Positions 1 through 9,567 of a stretch of 64,000 nucleotides of DNA are shown piece by piece. Each line of letters starts with the position of its first letter. Within the stretch, counting starts at the first letter, position 1. The notes below the pieces were generated by a model that was not told the DNA's origin, searched no databases, and saw only the letters and a list, made by a program, of their open reading frames with translations. The translations under genes and the position numbers were made by a program. This stretch comes from JADKFD01 sp050250665 (GTDB lineage: Bacteria > Pseudomonadota > Gammaproteobacteria > Xanthomonadales > SZUA-5), in the NCBI GenBank assembly GCA_050250665.1, contig JBFWOF010000010.1:58802-122801 (forward strand), given 5' to 3'.

Positions 1-56
1 TCTTCTGTCCTGTGCCGGCCATCGCCGAGCCACCCGAACCCCACAGGAGAAAGACC

Positions 57-602
57 ATGAGCACGATTGCACCGATCAACCCGCAGACCGCCGATACCGC
101 CACCACCAGGACGCTGGAAGCCGTGCGCGCCAAACTGGGCCTGGTGCCCAATATGGTGTTGACGCTGGCGCACTCGCCAACCGCCCTCGGTGGCTATCTG
201 CAGTTTTCCGGCGCCCTGGCTGGCGGCAAGCTGTCAGGCAAACGCCGCGAAGCCATCGCCATCGCCGTGGCTCAGGCCAACAGCTGCGGCTACTGCCTGT
301 CGGCGCACACGGCCATCGGTCAGGGCCTGGGGCTGTCGAGCAGCGATATCGCCGATGCCCGTCGTGGTCGGGCGGCAGATCCGGCCGACGCTGCGCTGGT
401 GACACTGGCCCAGCGCATCGTCGCCACCCAGGGTCATCCCAGTGCCGCCGACATTGCTGCCTTCCGCGCCGCCGGCTTCAGCGATGGCGAGCTGCTGGAA
501 GTGATCGCCAATGTGGCGCTGAACATCTACACCAACTACGTCAACCACATCGCCGGTACCGAGATCGATTTCCCGGTGCAGTCGCTGGAACTGGCGGCCT
601 GA
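57..602 (+). CDS. AhpD-like / carboxymuconolactone decarboxylase family peroxidase-related protein
   Basis: A 181-residue protein of the AhpD/CMD fold. The helix with the redox motif is clear: Cys77-Gly-Tyr-Cys80 followed by His84, preceded by Glu65, the arrangement AhpD-type proteins use as a thiol proton relay. By family this implies a cytoplasmic thiol-dependent peroxidase or oxidoreductase; the substrate cannot be read. The ATG at 57 is preferred over the ATG at 12 because an AGGAGA ribosome site lies 7 bases before it and the homologous part begins soon after. It stands alone upstream of a repeat-filled gap and faces the convergent feo operon. Confidence 0.88.
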   Translation: MSTIAPINPQTADTATTRTLEAVRAKLGLVPNMVLTLAHSPTALGGYLQFSGALAGGKLSGKRREAIAIAVAQANSCGYCLSAHTAIGQGLGLSSSDIADARRGRAADPADAALVTLAQRIVATQGHPSAADIAAFRAAGFSDGELLEVIANVALNIYTNYVNHIAGTEIDFPVQSLELAA

Positions 603-1049
603 GGCAACCCGGCTGGGCGGGCTGCGGCCCGCTTCGGCTTCGTTGAATGAAGAGCGTTTCAACGCGGAGAACGCAGAGAAACGCGGAGGACGCAGAGTAG
701 AGCCCTGGATATCAGCTCTTCTCAGCGTTCTCTGCGCCCCTCTGCGTTCTCTGCGTTGGGATCTGGGTCCGTCACCCGCGACGTGGGCCGTTTTCCTGAC
801 CGAATCACGCGGATTACCGTGAACCCAGATGACATCCTGGCCACGCTTCATGGCCGATGTGACCGCGCCACACGGCCTCCGCGGTCTGCTTAGGCTTCGC
901 TGAAGGAAGCGCGTTTCGACGCGGAGGACGCAGACTAGAGCCCTGGATATCAGCTCTTCTCAGCGTTCTCTGCGCCCCTCTGCGTTCTCCGCGTTGGTAT
1001 CTTTGTCCGCTGCCCGCGGATGGTTCGACCGACGTGCCCTGCCGAAAGC
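603..1049. repeat. Intergenic gap with two copies of a 'CGCGGAGGACGCAGAG' hairpin repeat
   Basis: No credible gene. Two near-identical blocks, about 655-765 and 910-1000, each carry purine-rich AACGCGGAG/GGACGCAGAG words followed by 'agagccctggatatcagctcttctcagcgttctct'-type sequence and then the reverse complement CTCTGCGTTCTC(T/C)GCG. Each block can therefore fold into a long imperfect hairpin. A relative of the same family occurs near 28637-28740. The reading frames that cross it are repeat artefacts. Confidence 0.8.
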
Positions 1050-1291
1050 TCAGGGCTGGCCGAGCTTGCGTCCCACCGGGCACTGGCCGCGGGCGCCGCA
1101 GCCGGCGCAGGCGCCGGTGGGTGCGGCGGCGGCGCGCTGCAGGCCGGGCATCAGAGCCTGCATCCGGCCGCGGCGGCAGCGGCTTGCCAGGGCGGCCACG
1201 GCGCTCTGGCGCAGGGCGGCCGGGGTCAGATGCCAGACGCTGAAGACCGCGGCGGCGGTGACGATCAGGGCTACGAGCAGGTTCTCGATCA

Positions 1292-1292
<1 letters not shown>
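1050..1292 (-). CDS. Small Cys-rich membrane protein associated with FeoB
   Basis: An 80-residue protein: one N-terminal membrane helix (about residues 4-22), a basic stretch, and a C-terminal cysteine cluster with the pattern CxxCxxxxxCP. Its ATG shares one base with the feoB stop (TGATG), so it is translationally coupled as the last gene of feoA-feoB-X. Small Cys-containing membrane proteins in this position are known in several proteobacteria (FeoB-associated Cys-rich or DUF6587-like). The four-Cys end could bind iron or a cluster, or sense redox state; that is inference from composition. It is not a winged-helix FeoC. Confidence 0.75.
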
Positions 1293-3177
<1,885 letters not shown>

Positions 3178-3181
<4 letters not shown>

Positions 3182-3510
3182 TGTGCCGATTCCACAGCCG
3201 TGATGTAGATGTGCTCGGCCTCATGGCGGCGCAGGGCGAACATGGTGCCGCCCACGCGCACGGCGATGGGCTCCCGGCCCCCCGGACCCGTCGCCACCAC
3301 GCGCACGGTTTCATCCGGGACAAAGCCGATTTCCAGCAGGCGCAGCACCAGATTGCGATCGTGCCCATGACCGGCCCTGGGCATGGCCACGCGCAGCACG
3401 CGGGCGCGCTGGCCGGGCCTGAGTCCCGCCAGCGTCGGCACTTCCAGCGGCGGCGAGGTCATGGCAGCGCTGGCGGCATCGGGCAGAGCTTCACTGGCGG
3501 TGGTCAGCAT
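3178..3510 (-). CDS. feoA: Ferrous iron transport accessory protein FeoA
   Basis: A 110-residue protein whose residues about 28-106 form the SH3-like FeoA domain, recognisable from 'LRPGQRARVLRV', 'LLEIGFVPDETVRVV' and the C-terminal 'RHEAEHIYI' strand. FeoA is a small cytoplasmic partner needed for full FeoB activity. It has an N-terminal extension of about 25 residues rich in Ala/Ser; a start at Met17 is possible but ATG 3510 is the only upstream one with space for a promoter. The stop overlaps the feoB start by four bases. First gene of the feo operon. Confidence 0.93.
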
Positions 3511-3567
3511 GGGCGGTCGGATTCCTGAGCATGCGCTGATCTTAGGCCTTCGCGAGCCGTTCGTAAA

Positions 3568-3582
3568 TGCGAATGACTATCA
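3568..3582. promoter_or_regulatory. Candidate Fur box upstream of feoA
   Basis: TGCGAATGACTATCA matches the 7-1-7 Fur consensus TGATAATNATTATCA at 11 of 14 informative positions and lies about 58 bp before the feoA start in an AT-richer patch. Iron-loaded Fur repressing feo is standard in gammaproteobacteria. No fur gene is in the window, and the assignment is by consensus match only. Confidence 0.5.
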
Positions 3583-3998
3583 AACGCCAACTTTGCTCAG
3601 GCTGTCTTGATGCAAGTCAAGGTTGAAATGGGGTGGAAAGGGTGGAGAGGGGGCAGGGGGCACGGGGCAAGGGGCAGGGGGCACGGGATGAGGGGCACGC
3701 GGCAAAGCCGGCGTCATTGCGAGCCACCTGTGTCTACCCGACACTGCGCACGGGCCATGAACCACAAGCTGGCCTGTAGGAGCGACCTCGCGTCGCGACC
3801 GGCAAGGTGCAAGTCCACAGCAGCGGTCGCGCCGCAAGGGCGCTCCTACGGGTGGACAAAGCCAGCGCCGTGGGTCCCGAGTCCCTACCCATGTGCCCGG
3901 CCGCGCAGCCCCATGCCCCGTGCCCCCAATCCCCGTTGAAGCCCAGCTTCAGGCAAGGCTGCTATTCTTTGCCACCTTTTTCCGTCCAGTGACCCCCA
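3583..3998. repeat. Intergenic gap with G-rich tract and a GTAGGAGCGACC palindromic repeat
   Basis: No gene. About 3630-3710 is a G-rich strand-biased tract built of 'GGGGCAAGG/GGGCACGG' words. At 3776-3849 lies a palindromic element whose ends, GTAGGAGCGACCTCGCGTCG and CGCCGCAAGGGCGCTCCTAC, can pair. A second copy with matching flanks ('catgaacca..gcctgtaggag') occurs at 39698-39771, so this is an interspersed family. The promoter of argS must lie in the last 100 bp. Confidence 0.75.
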
Positions 3999-5780
3999 GT
4001 GAAAGAGCATTTGCAGGAACTCGTGATGCAGGCGCTGCTCGACGTGCGTCGCAAGCAGCAGGTGGAATTGCCTGAGACCCCCGAGTTCGCCATCGAGCGT
4101 ACCCGCCAGAAGGACCATGGCGATTTCGCCACCAATGCCGCGCTGGTGCTGTGCAAGGCCCTGGGCATGAAGCCGCGCGATCTGGCGCAGGCCATCGTTG
4201 ATCACCTGCCCGAGTCCAGGCATGTGGAAAACGTGGCCATCGCCGGCCCCGGTTTCATCAATTTCACGCTGAGCCGGAGTTGTCTGCTGGGAACCCTGCG
4301 CCGGGTGCTGGAACGCGGCGACGAATACGGCAGCACCGAGCGCGACGAGAACGAGCACCTCACGGTCGAGTACGTCAGCGCCAACCCCACCGGGCCGCTG
4401 CACGTCGGTCACGGCCGTGGCGCCGCCTTCGGCGCCAGCCTGACCAACATCCTCGAGGCCTGTGGCATCAAGGTGCAGCGCGAGTACTACGTCAACGACT
4501 ACGGCCGGCAGATGGACATCCTCGCCACCAGCGTCTGGCTGCGCTATCTGGATCTGACCGGCAATCCGGTGCGTTTCCCGGACAACGGCTACAAGGGCGA
4601 TTACGTCGTCGATGTGGCGCGTACGCTCAAGCATGCGCACGGCGATCGCTTCCGCCGCAGTCCCTTCGAGGTCACCGCCAATCTGCCGCCCGATGAAAGC
4701 CAGGGCGGCGACAAGGAAGCGCACGTGGATGCGCTCATCGGCCGTGCCCGTGAGCTGCTCGGGGGCGATGACTTCGACCTGATCTACAAGCTGGCGCTGG
4801 ACAGCCTGCTCGGCGCCATCCGCGACGAGCTGCTGGCTTTCAATGTGCGCTATGACAACTGGTTCTCGGAGCGCAGCCTGGCTGATTCGGGCGCTGTCGA
4901 CCGCGCCATCGACCGGCTGACGCGTCTGGGTCATATGTACGAGAAGGACGGCGCCAAGTGGTTCCGTGCGACCACCTTCGGTGACGAAAAGGACCGCGTG
5001 GTAGTCCGCGAGAATGGCCAGAGCACCTATTTCGCCTCGGATATCGCCTATCTGCTGAACAAGTTCGAGCGCGGCTTCACCAAGGCCGTGTACGTGCTCG
5101 GCGCCGATCATCATGGTTATATCGCGCGCCTGAAGGCGGCGGCCAGTGGCCTTGGCCTCAACCCGGCCAATGTCGAGATCGTGCTGGTGCAGTTTGCCAA
5201 GCTCTACAAGGACGGCAAGGAAGTGTCCATGGGCAAGCGCGAAGGCAACTTCGTGACCCTCAAGGACCTGCGTACCGAGGTCGGCACCGATGCCGCGCGC
5301 TTCTTCTACGTCATGCGCAGCCACGAACAGCACCTGGATTTCGATCTGGAGCTGGCCAAGTCGCAGAGCAAGGACAATCCGGTGTACTACGTGCAGTACG
5401 CCCATGCCCGCATCGCCAGCGTCTTTCAGAAGCTGTCCGAACAGCGCCAGACCCACAACCGGTCGGCCGGCGACGCCGCCCGCCAGTTGCTCAGCAACGA
5501 ACACGAGCTGGATCTGCTGAACCTGATGCTGCGTTATCCCGAAACCGTCGAGCGTGCCGGCGAACAGCGCTCGCCGCATCTGGTCGCCAACTATCTGCGC
5601 GAACTGGCCGCCGCACTGCACGGTTATTACGACGGTGCCCAGGTCAAGATCCTGGTGGAGGACGATGATCTGCGTAATGCCCGTCTGAATCTGCTGCTGG
5701 CGGTCAAGCAGGTGCTGGCCAACGGTCTTAGACTGCTGGGCGTGTCAGCGCCAGAGCGCATGGAGCGGCAGGAGCCGTAG
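3999..5780 (+). CDS. argS: Arginyl-tRNA synthetase
   Basis: A 593-residue class I aminoacyl-tRNA synthetase that charges tRNA-Arg. The N-terminal additional domain (Add-1) spans about 5-90; the HIGH signature appears as HVGH at 135-138 within 'NPTGPLHVGHGRG'. The region 'VYVLGADHHGYIARLKAA' belongs to the catalytic core and 'KEVSMGKREGNFVTL' carries the degenerate KMSKS-equivalent (SMGKR). The C-terminal all-helical DALR anticodon-binding domain ends normally. The start is a GTG at 3999; no better ATG upstream. A SPOR-domain gene follows 82 bases later, an arrangement common in Xanthomonadales. Confidence 0.97.
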   Translation: MKEHLQELVMQALLDVRRKQQVELPETPEFAIERTRQKDHGDFATNAALVLCKALGMKPRDLAQAIVDHLPESRHVENVAIAGPGFINFTLSRSCLLGTLRRVLERGDEYGSTERDENEHLTVEYVSANPTGPLHVGHGRGAAFGASLTNILEACGIKVQREYYVNDYGRQMDILATSVWLRYLDLTGNPVRFPDNGYKGDYVVDVARTLKHAHGDRFRRSPFEVTANLPPDESQGGDKEAHVDALIGRARELLGGDDFDLIYKLALDSLLGAIRDELLAFNVRYDNWFSERSLADSGAVDRAIDRLTRLGHMYEKDGAKWFRATTFGDEKDRVVVRENGQSTYFASDIAYLLNKFERGFTKAVYVLGADHHGYIARLKAAASGLGLNPANVEIVLVQFAKLYKDGKEVSMGKREGNFVTLKDLRTEVGTDAARFFYVMRSHEQHLDFDLELAKSQSKDNPVYYVQYAHARIASVFQKLSEQRQTHNRSAGDAARQLLSNEHELDLLNLMLRYPETVERAGEQRSPHLVANYLRELAAALHGYYDGAQVKILVEDDDLRNARLNLLLAVKQVLANGLRLLGVSAPERMERQEP

Positions 5781-5862
5781 GCAGGGGTCAGCCGGAAGCC
5801 ACCAGCCCCGAGCTGGCGCCGGTTATGCTGACAGTGCATCAAGGACAGGACGCGGAAACATC

Positions 5863-6450
5863 ATGGCCAAGGGCAAACAAGCAGTACGCGGCGGCGGCAG
5901 CGCGCCTCTGCCGTTCTGGGTATGGCTGCTCACCGGGTTCGCGCTCGGCGTCGGCCTGTCGATGTTCTTCATTCTCAGGGACGGCATGCCCGCCGCCGGG
6001 CCGCGTCCGAATCCGGCGGCTGAATCCAAGACCGATGGCGACAAGCCGCTGGTGGAACTGGCGGCCGGCGACAGCCGCGCGCGCGAGGCCGAGACCAAGA
6101 AACCACGCTACGACTTCTATTCGGTGCTGCCCGAGATCGAGGTGGTCATCCCCGATGCCGAGCTGACCGCGCAGTCCCAGAAGCCACCGGAGCCGGCCGC
6201 GCCCGGGCCGGCCGTGCGGATGTTCCTGCAGGTGGGCAGCTTCGGCAATTCCGGCGATGCCGAGGCCCTGAAAGCGCGCCTGGCGCTGCTCGGTGTGCAG
6301 GCGCAGGTGACCCCGGTCAAGATCAACGATCGCACCTGGCACCGGGTGCGGGTGGGCCCTTACACCGACGCCCGCGCCATGGAAACGGCCAAGCGGGACC
6401 TGGCGGCGGCCAGCATCGAGGCCATTGCGCTGCGGGAGACCGGCGGTTGA
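5863..6450 (+). CDS. FtsN-like SPOR-domain cell-division protein
   Basis: A 195-residue bitopic protein: short basic cytoplasmic tail, one membrane helix (about 18-38, 'FWVWLLTGFALGVGLSMFF'), a Pro/Ala-rich periplasmic linker, and a C-terminal SPOR domain (about 120-192, 'MFLQVGSFGNSGDAEALKARL ...' through 'HRVRVGPYTDARAME'). SPOR domains bind denuded septal glycan, so it probably localises to the division site. The architecture and the place directly after argS match FtsN-type proteins of Xanthomonadales. It is shorter than E. coli FtsN (319 residues). Confidence 0.88.
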   Translation: MAKGKQAVRGGGSAPLPFWVWLLTGFALGVGLSMFFILRDGMPAAGPRPNPAAESKTDGDKPLVELAAGDSRAREAETKKPRYDFYSVLPEIEVVIPDAELTAQSQKPPEPAAPGPAVRMFLQVGSFGNSGDAEALKARLALLGVQAQVTPVKINDRTWHRVRVGPYTDARAMETAKRDLAAASIEAIALRETGG

Positions 6451-6910
6451 GGCGCGGGGCCTCGCCGAGGCTGAATTCGCCCAGCCTTTGCAGGTCCAGA
6501 CTTGTCTGGACGCTGTTCGTGCAGCGTTGAAGCAGCTTGCTGACAACAGCAGGACGCAAAGGACGCGAAGGAAAGCAGAAAGGACGCGAAGAAGGACAGA
6601 TTGGTCCTGTTTCTGCGAGGGAGGGCGTGTCCGCGAGCGCTTGCAGTCCGGGAACGACAATGGCGGGCAAGCCCACGCTGACCGGGGCGAATTCATCCGG
6701 CCACGGATACCCGTCCAGAACCCACGCCCGGTCGCATCCCACAGTTATCTACTTTGTGTCCTTTCTGCTTCTCCTTCGCGTCCTTCGCGTCCCGCTTCTT
6801 GGCTCACTCCAGATCTAGAGCCTGGTTTTCGCCGTCGACCGGAGCGCCGCGCACCGCGAGCGCGCAGGCTGCCTATACTCGGGCGTATTGAAACGAAGGA
6901 GCCCAGCGCC
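6451..6910. repeat. Intergenic gap with interspersed hairpin repeats
   Basis: No gene. 6494-6511 is the palindrome GTCCAGACTTGTCTGGAC, found again at 8711, 8755, 39820 and (one base changed) 52595. About 6549-6600 carries purine-rich 'AAGGACGCGAAGGAAAGC' words and 6765-6802 the complementary 'CTTCGCGTCCTTCGCGTCC', so the segment between can form a large hairpin. The same pair brackets the xdhA-xdhB gap at 15.5-15.8 kb. The promoter of the ETF-QO gene presumably lies in 6830-6905. Confidence 0.75.
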
Positions 6911-8509
6911 ATGAGCGAACGCGATGTGATGCAGTACGACGTGGTCATCGTCGGTGCCGGGCCTGCCGGGCTGGCCTGCGCGATTCGGCTCAAGCAGCTG
7001 AAGGCCGAACTCTCGGTGTGCGTGATCGAGAAGGCCTCGGTGGTCGGTGCCCAGATTCTGTCCGGCGCGGTGATCGAGCCGCAGCCGCTGGATGAACTGC
7101 TGCCGGGCTGGCGCGATGCACCGCCACCGATCTGCGTGCCGGCCAAGCGCGACGAGTTCCGGATGCTGACGCGTACCCGGGCGTGGTCGATGCCGACGCC
7201 GCCACAGATGCACAATGCCGGCAATTTCATCGTCTCGCTGTCGGCCATGTGCGCCTGGATGGCGCCGCAGGCCGAAGCGCTGGGCGTGGAAATCTTCCCC
7301 GGCTTTGCCGCGGCCGAGAATCTGATCGATGAGGCCGGCAAGGTCATCGGCGTGCGCATCGGCGACATGGGTGTCGCCAAGGACGGTGAGCACAAGGCCG
7401 AGTACACCCAGGGCATCGATATCCATGCCGGTGTCACCATCCTCGCCGAGGGCGCCCGTGGACATCTGACCAAACAGCTGGTCAAGCGCTTCGAGCTGGA
7501 CGCGAACAGCGATCCGCAGACCTATTCGATCGGCATCAAGGAACTCTGGCAGGTCAAGCCCGGCACTGCCGAAGCCGGTCTGATCCTGCACACCATCGGC
7601 TGGCCGATGGACAACGCCACCTACGGCGGCAGCTTCCTCTATCACATGGATCAGGATCGCATTGCGCTGGGCGTGGTTTGCGGACTGGACTACAAGGATC
7701 CGCTGTTCCAGCCCTATGAGGCTTTCCAGCAATGGAAGAACCATCCCTACATCAAGCCCCTGCTGGAAGGCGGCTCGATCATGTCGGCCGGGGCCCGCGC
7801 CATCGCCACCGGAGGCTATCAATCATTGCCCAAGGTGGAAATGCCCGGTGCCATGCTGATCGGTGACACCGCCGGCCTGCTCAATGTGCCGAAGATCAAG
7901 GGCACGCATCAGGCCATCCGCTCGGGCATGCTGGCGGCCGAGCACTATGCCGAAACCGGGCGCGCCGAGGGCTGGGACGCCAAGCTGCGTGGATCGGCCG
8001 TGATGAACGAGCTGCGCAAGGTGCGCAACATCAAGCCTGGTTTCAAGAAGGGCTTGTGGGCTGGCCTCGCCAATGCCGGCTTCGAGACCCTCACCGCCGG
8101 CGCCAGCCCGTGGACACTGAAGAACAAGGCCGACTACGCCCAGCTGCGCACGGTCGACAGCTACGAAAGCCCGAATCGCCACTGGGTCGAGCGCACACTT
8201 CCGCCCCGCGATCGACTGCAGGGCGTGTACTACGCCAGCACTGCCCACGAGGAAGATCAGCCGGTACACCTCAAGGTGGCCGACACCTCGATCTGCATCG
8301 ACCAATGCGCCCGCGAATACCAGAATCCCTGCACCCGATTCTGCCCGGCCGGGGTTTACGAGATGGTCGAGGAGGAAGGCGGCAAGCGCCTGCAGATCAA
8401 CGCCTCCAACTGCGTGCACTGCAAGACCTGCGACATCAAGGATCCCTACCAGATCATCAACTGGGTGACGCCGGAGGGCGGCAGCGGGCCGAATTACCAG
8501 AACCTTTGA
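6911..8509 (+). CDS. Electron transfer flavoprotein-ubiquinone oxidoreductase (ETF-QO)
   Basis: A 532-residue membrane-associated flavoprotein that passes electrons from reduced ETF (fatty acid and amino acid oxidation) to ubiquinone. The N-terminal FAD-binding Rossmann motif is VIVGAGPAGL (about 11-20). The C-terminal ferredoxin-like 4Fe-4S domain has the expected cysteines in 'QNPCTRFCPAGVYE' and 'NCVHCKTCDIKDPYQ', ending with the family-typical 'WVTPEGGSGPNYQNL'. The ATG at 6911 follows 'AAGGAGCCC'. A longer upstream frame exists but lies in repeats. The etfAB genes are not in the window. Confidence 0.96.
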   Translation: MSERDVMQYDVVIVGAGPAGLACAIRLKQLKAELSVCVIEKASVVGAQILSGAVIEPQPLDELLPGWRDAPPPICVPAKRDEFRMLTRTRAWSMPTPPQMHNAGNFIVSLSAMCAWMAPQAEALGVEIFPGFAAAENLIDEAGKVIGVRIGDMGVAKDGEHKAEYTQGIDIHAGVTILAEGARGHLTKQLVKRFELDANSDPQTYSIGIKELWQVKPGTAEAGLILHTIGWPMDNATYGGSFLYHMDQDRIALGVVCGLDYKDPLFQPYEAFQQWKNHPYIKPLLEGGSIMSAGARAIATGGYQSLPKVEMPGAMLIGDTAGLLNVPKIKGTHQAIRSGMLAAEHYAETGRAEGWDAKLRGSAVMNELRKVRNIKPGFKKGLWAGLANAGFETLTAGASPWTLKNKADYAQLRTVDSYESPNRHWVERTLPPRDRLQGVYYASTAHEEDQPVHLKVADTSICIDQCAREYQNPCTRFCPAGVYEMVEEEGGKRLQINASNCVHCKTCDIKDPYQIINWVTPEGGSGPNYQNL

Positions 8510-8800
8510 GGCGGGTTGCTGGTTGCTGGTTGTCGGTTGTTGGTTGTCGGTTGTCGGTTGTCGGTTGTCGGAGAAAGCAGGCTCACGCGGAGGCGCGGAG
8601 GGCGCGGAGAAGAGCGCGAGCCGGTCTTGCATTCTGTGGGAGCGGACTCTGTCCGCGATTGCGGCAACACTGGTTGCTGGTTGCTGGTTGTCGGGACTCG
8701 GCTCTTGTGGGTCCAGACTTGTCTGGACGCTTCTGGATTGATGCGGGGAAGAGCGTCCAGACAAGTCTGGACCTACCGCGCATGGTGTGCCTCGGACCCG
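8510..8800. repeat. Heptamer tract and mixed palindromic repeats downstream of ETF-QO
   Basis: About 8513-8575 is a degenerate 7-bp tandem tract of GGTTGCT/GGTTGTC units. 8635-8663 is a GTGGGAGCGGACTCTGTCCGCGA element (internal stem GCGGAC/GTCCGC). 8711-8728 and 8755-8772 are two opposed copies of the GTCCAGAC palindrome, forming a larger inverted pair. No coding signal. Confidence 0.8.
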
Positions 8801-9428
8801 CTGTTTCCAACAACCAGCAACCAGCAACCAGCACTGGCCGCTTCTGCATCCTGTGGGAGCGGACTCCGTCCGCGATCGCGGCAACCCGCGTCACGTAGCC
8901 CGCTGCGCGGCCAACGTGACCTACGGCGCATCGCGTGCGTCGAACCCGCTGTTTCCAACAACCGACAACCAGCACTGGCCGCTTCTGCATCCTGTGGGAG
9001 CGGACTCCGTCCGCGATCGCGGCAACCCGCGTCACGTAGCCCGCTGCGCGGCCAACGTGACCTACGGCTCATCGCGTGCCTCGGACCCGCTGTTTCCAAC
9101 AACCAGCAACCAGCAATGGCCGCTTCTGCATCCTGTGGGAGCGGACTCCGTCCGCGATCGCGGCAACCCGCGTCACGTAGCCCGCTGCGCGGCCAACGTG
9201 ACCTACGGCGCATCGCGTGCGTCGAACCCGCTGTTTCCAACAACCGGCAACCAGCACTGGCCGCTTCTGCATCCTGTGGGAGCGGACTTTGTCCGCGATT
9301 GCGGCAACTCGCGTCACGTAGCCCGCTGCGCGGCCAACGTGACCTACGGCGCATCGCGTGCCTAGGACCCGCTGCTTCCAACAACCGACAACCAGCAACC
9401 AGCAACCAGCAACCAGCAACCAGCAACC
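8801..9428. repeat. Four-unit tandem repeat (141-148 bp) plus AACCAGC heptamers
   Basis: The word CTG(T/C)TTCCAACAACC recurs at 8801, 8949, 9090, 9231 and 9372, giving units of 148, 141, 141 and 141 bp. Each unit contains a heptamer remnant (ACCAGCA), a GTGGGAGCGGACT(C/T)(C/T)GTCCGCGAT element and a GTCACGTAGCCCGCTGCGCG..CAACGTGACCTAC hairpin; the 7-bp difference in the first unit is one extra heptamer. The array ends in an (AACCAGC)n tract at about 9389-9428. Long frames through it are periodic and spurious. Confidence 0.9.
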
Positions 9429-9567
9429 GACACCGACTTCCCCTGACGGCTGCCGTCGCGGACAGAGTCCGCTCCCACAGAGGGTTTGTGCCTCTCTCCG
9501 TGGCCTCCGCGTCTCCGCGTGATCCGGCTCCAACCGACAACCAACAACCAACAACCGACAACCAATC
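9429..9567. repeat. Repeat tail after the tandem block
   Basis: 9457-9480 is a reverse-oriented copy of the GTGGGAGCGGACTCTGTCCGCG element, and about 9530-9565 a run of (CAACCAACAACCGA)-type heptamer variants. Nothing coding; it separates the tandem array from the end of the hybrid kinase gene. Confidence 0.7.

Noticed and set aside
3885..5621. 578-codon minus-strand frame opposite argS
   Set aside because: Composition (QH/VEAL-rich) is the antisense image of argS; the sense strand has all catalytic motifs.
6425..6910. Extended N-terminus for ETF-QO
   Set aside because: The extension is translated repeat DNA; the FAD motif starts 11 residues after ATG 6911, as in the family.
8801..9380. Possible CRISPR array
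   Set aside because: Units of 141-148 bp are almost wholly conserved, with no short repeat/unique spacer pattern and no cas genes.
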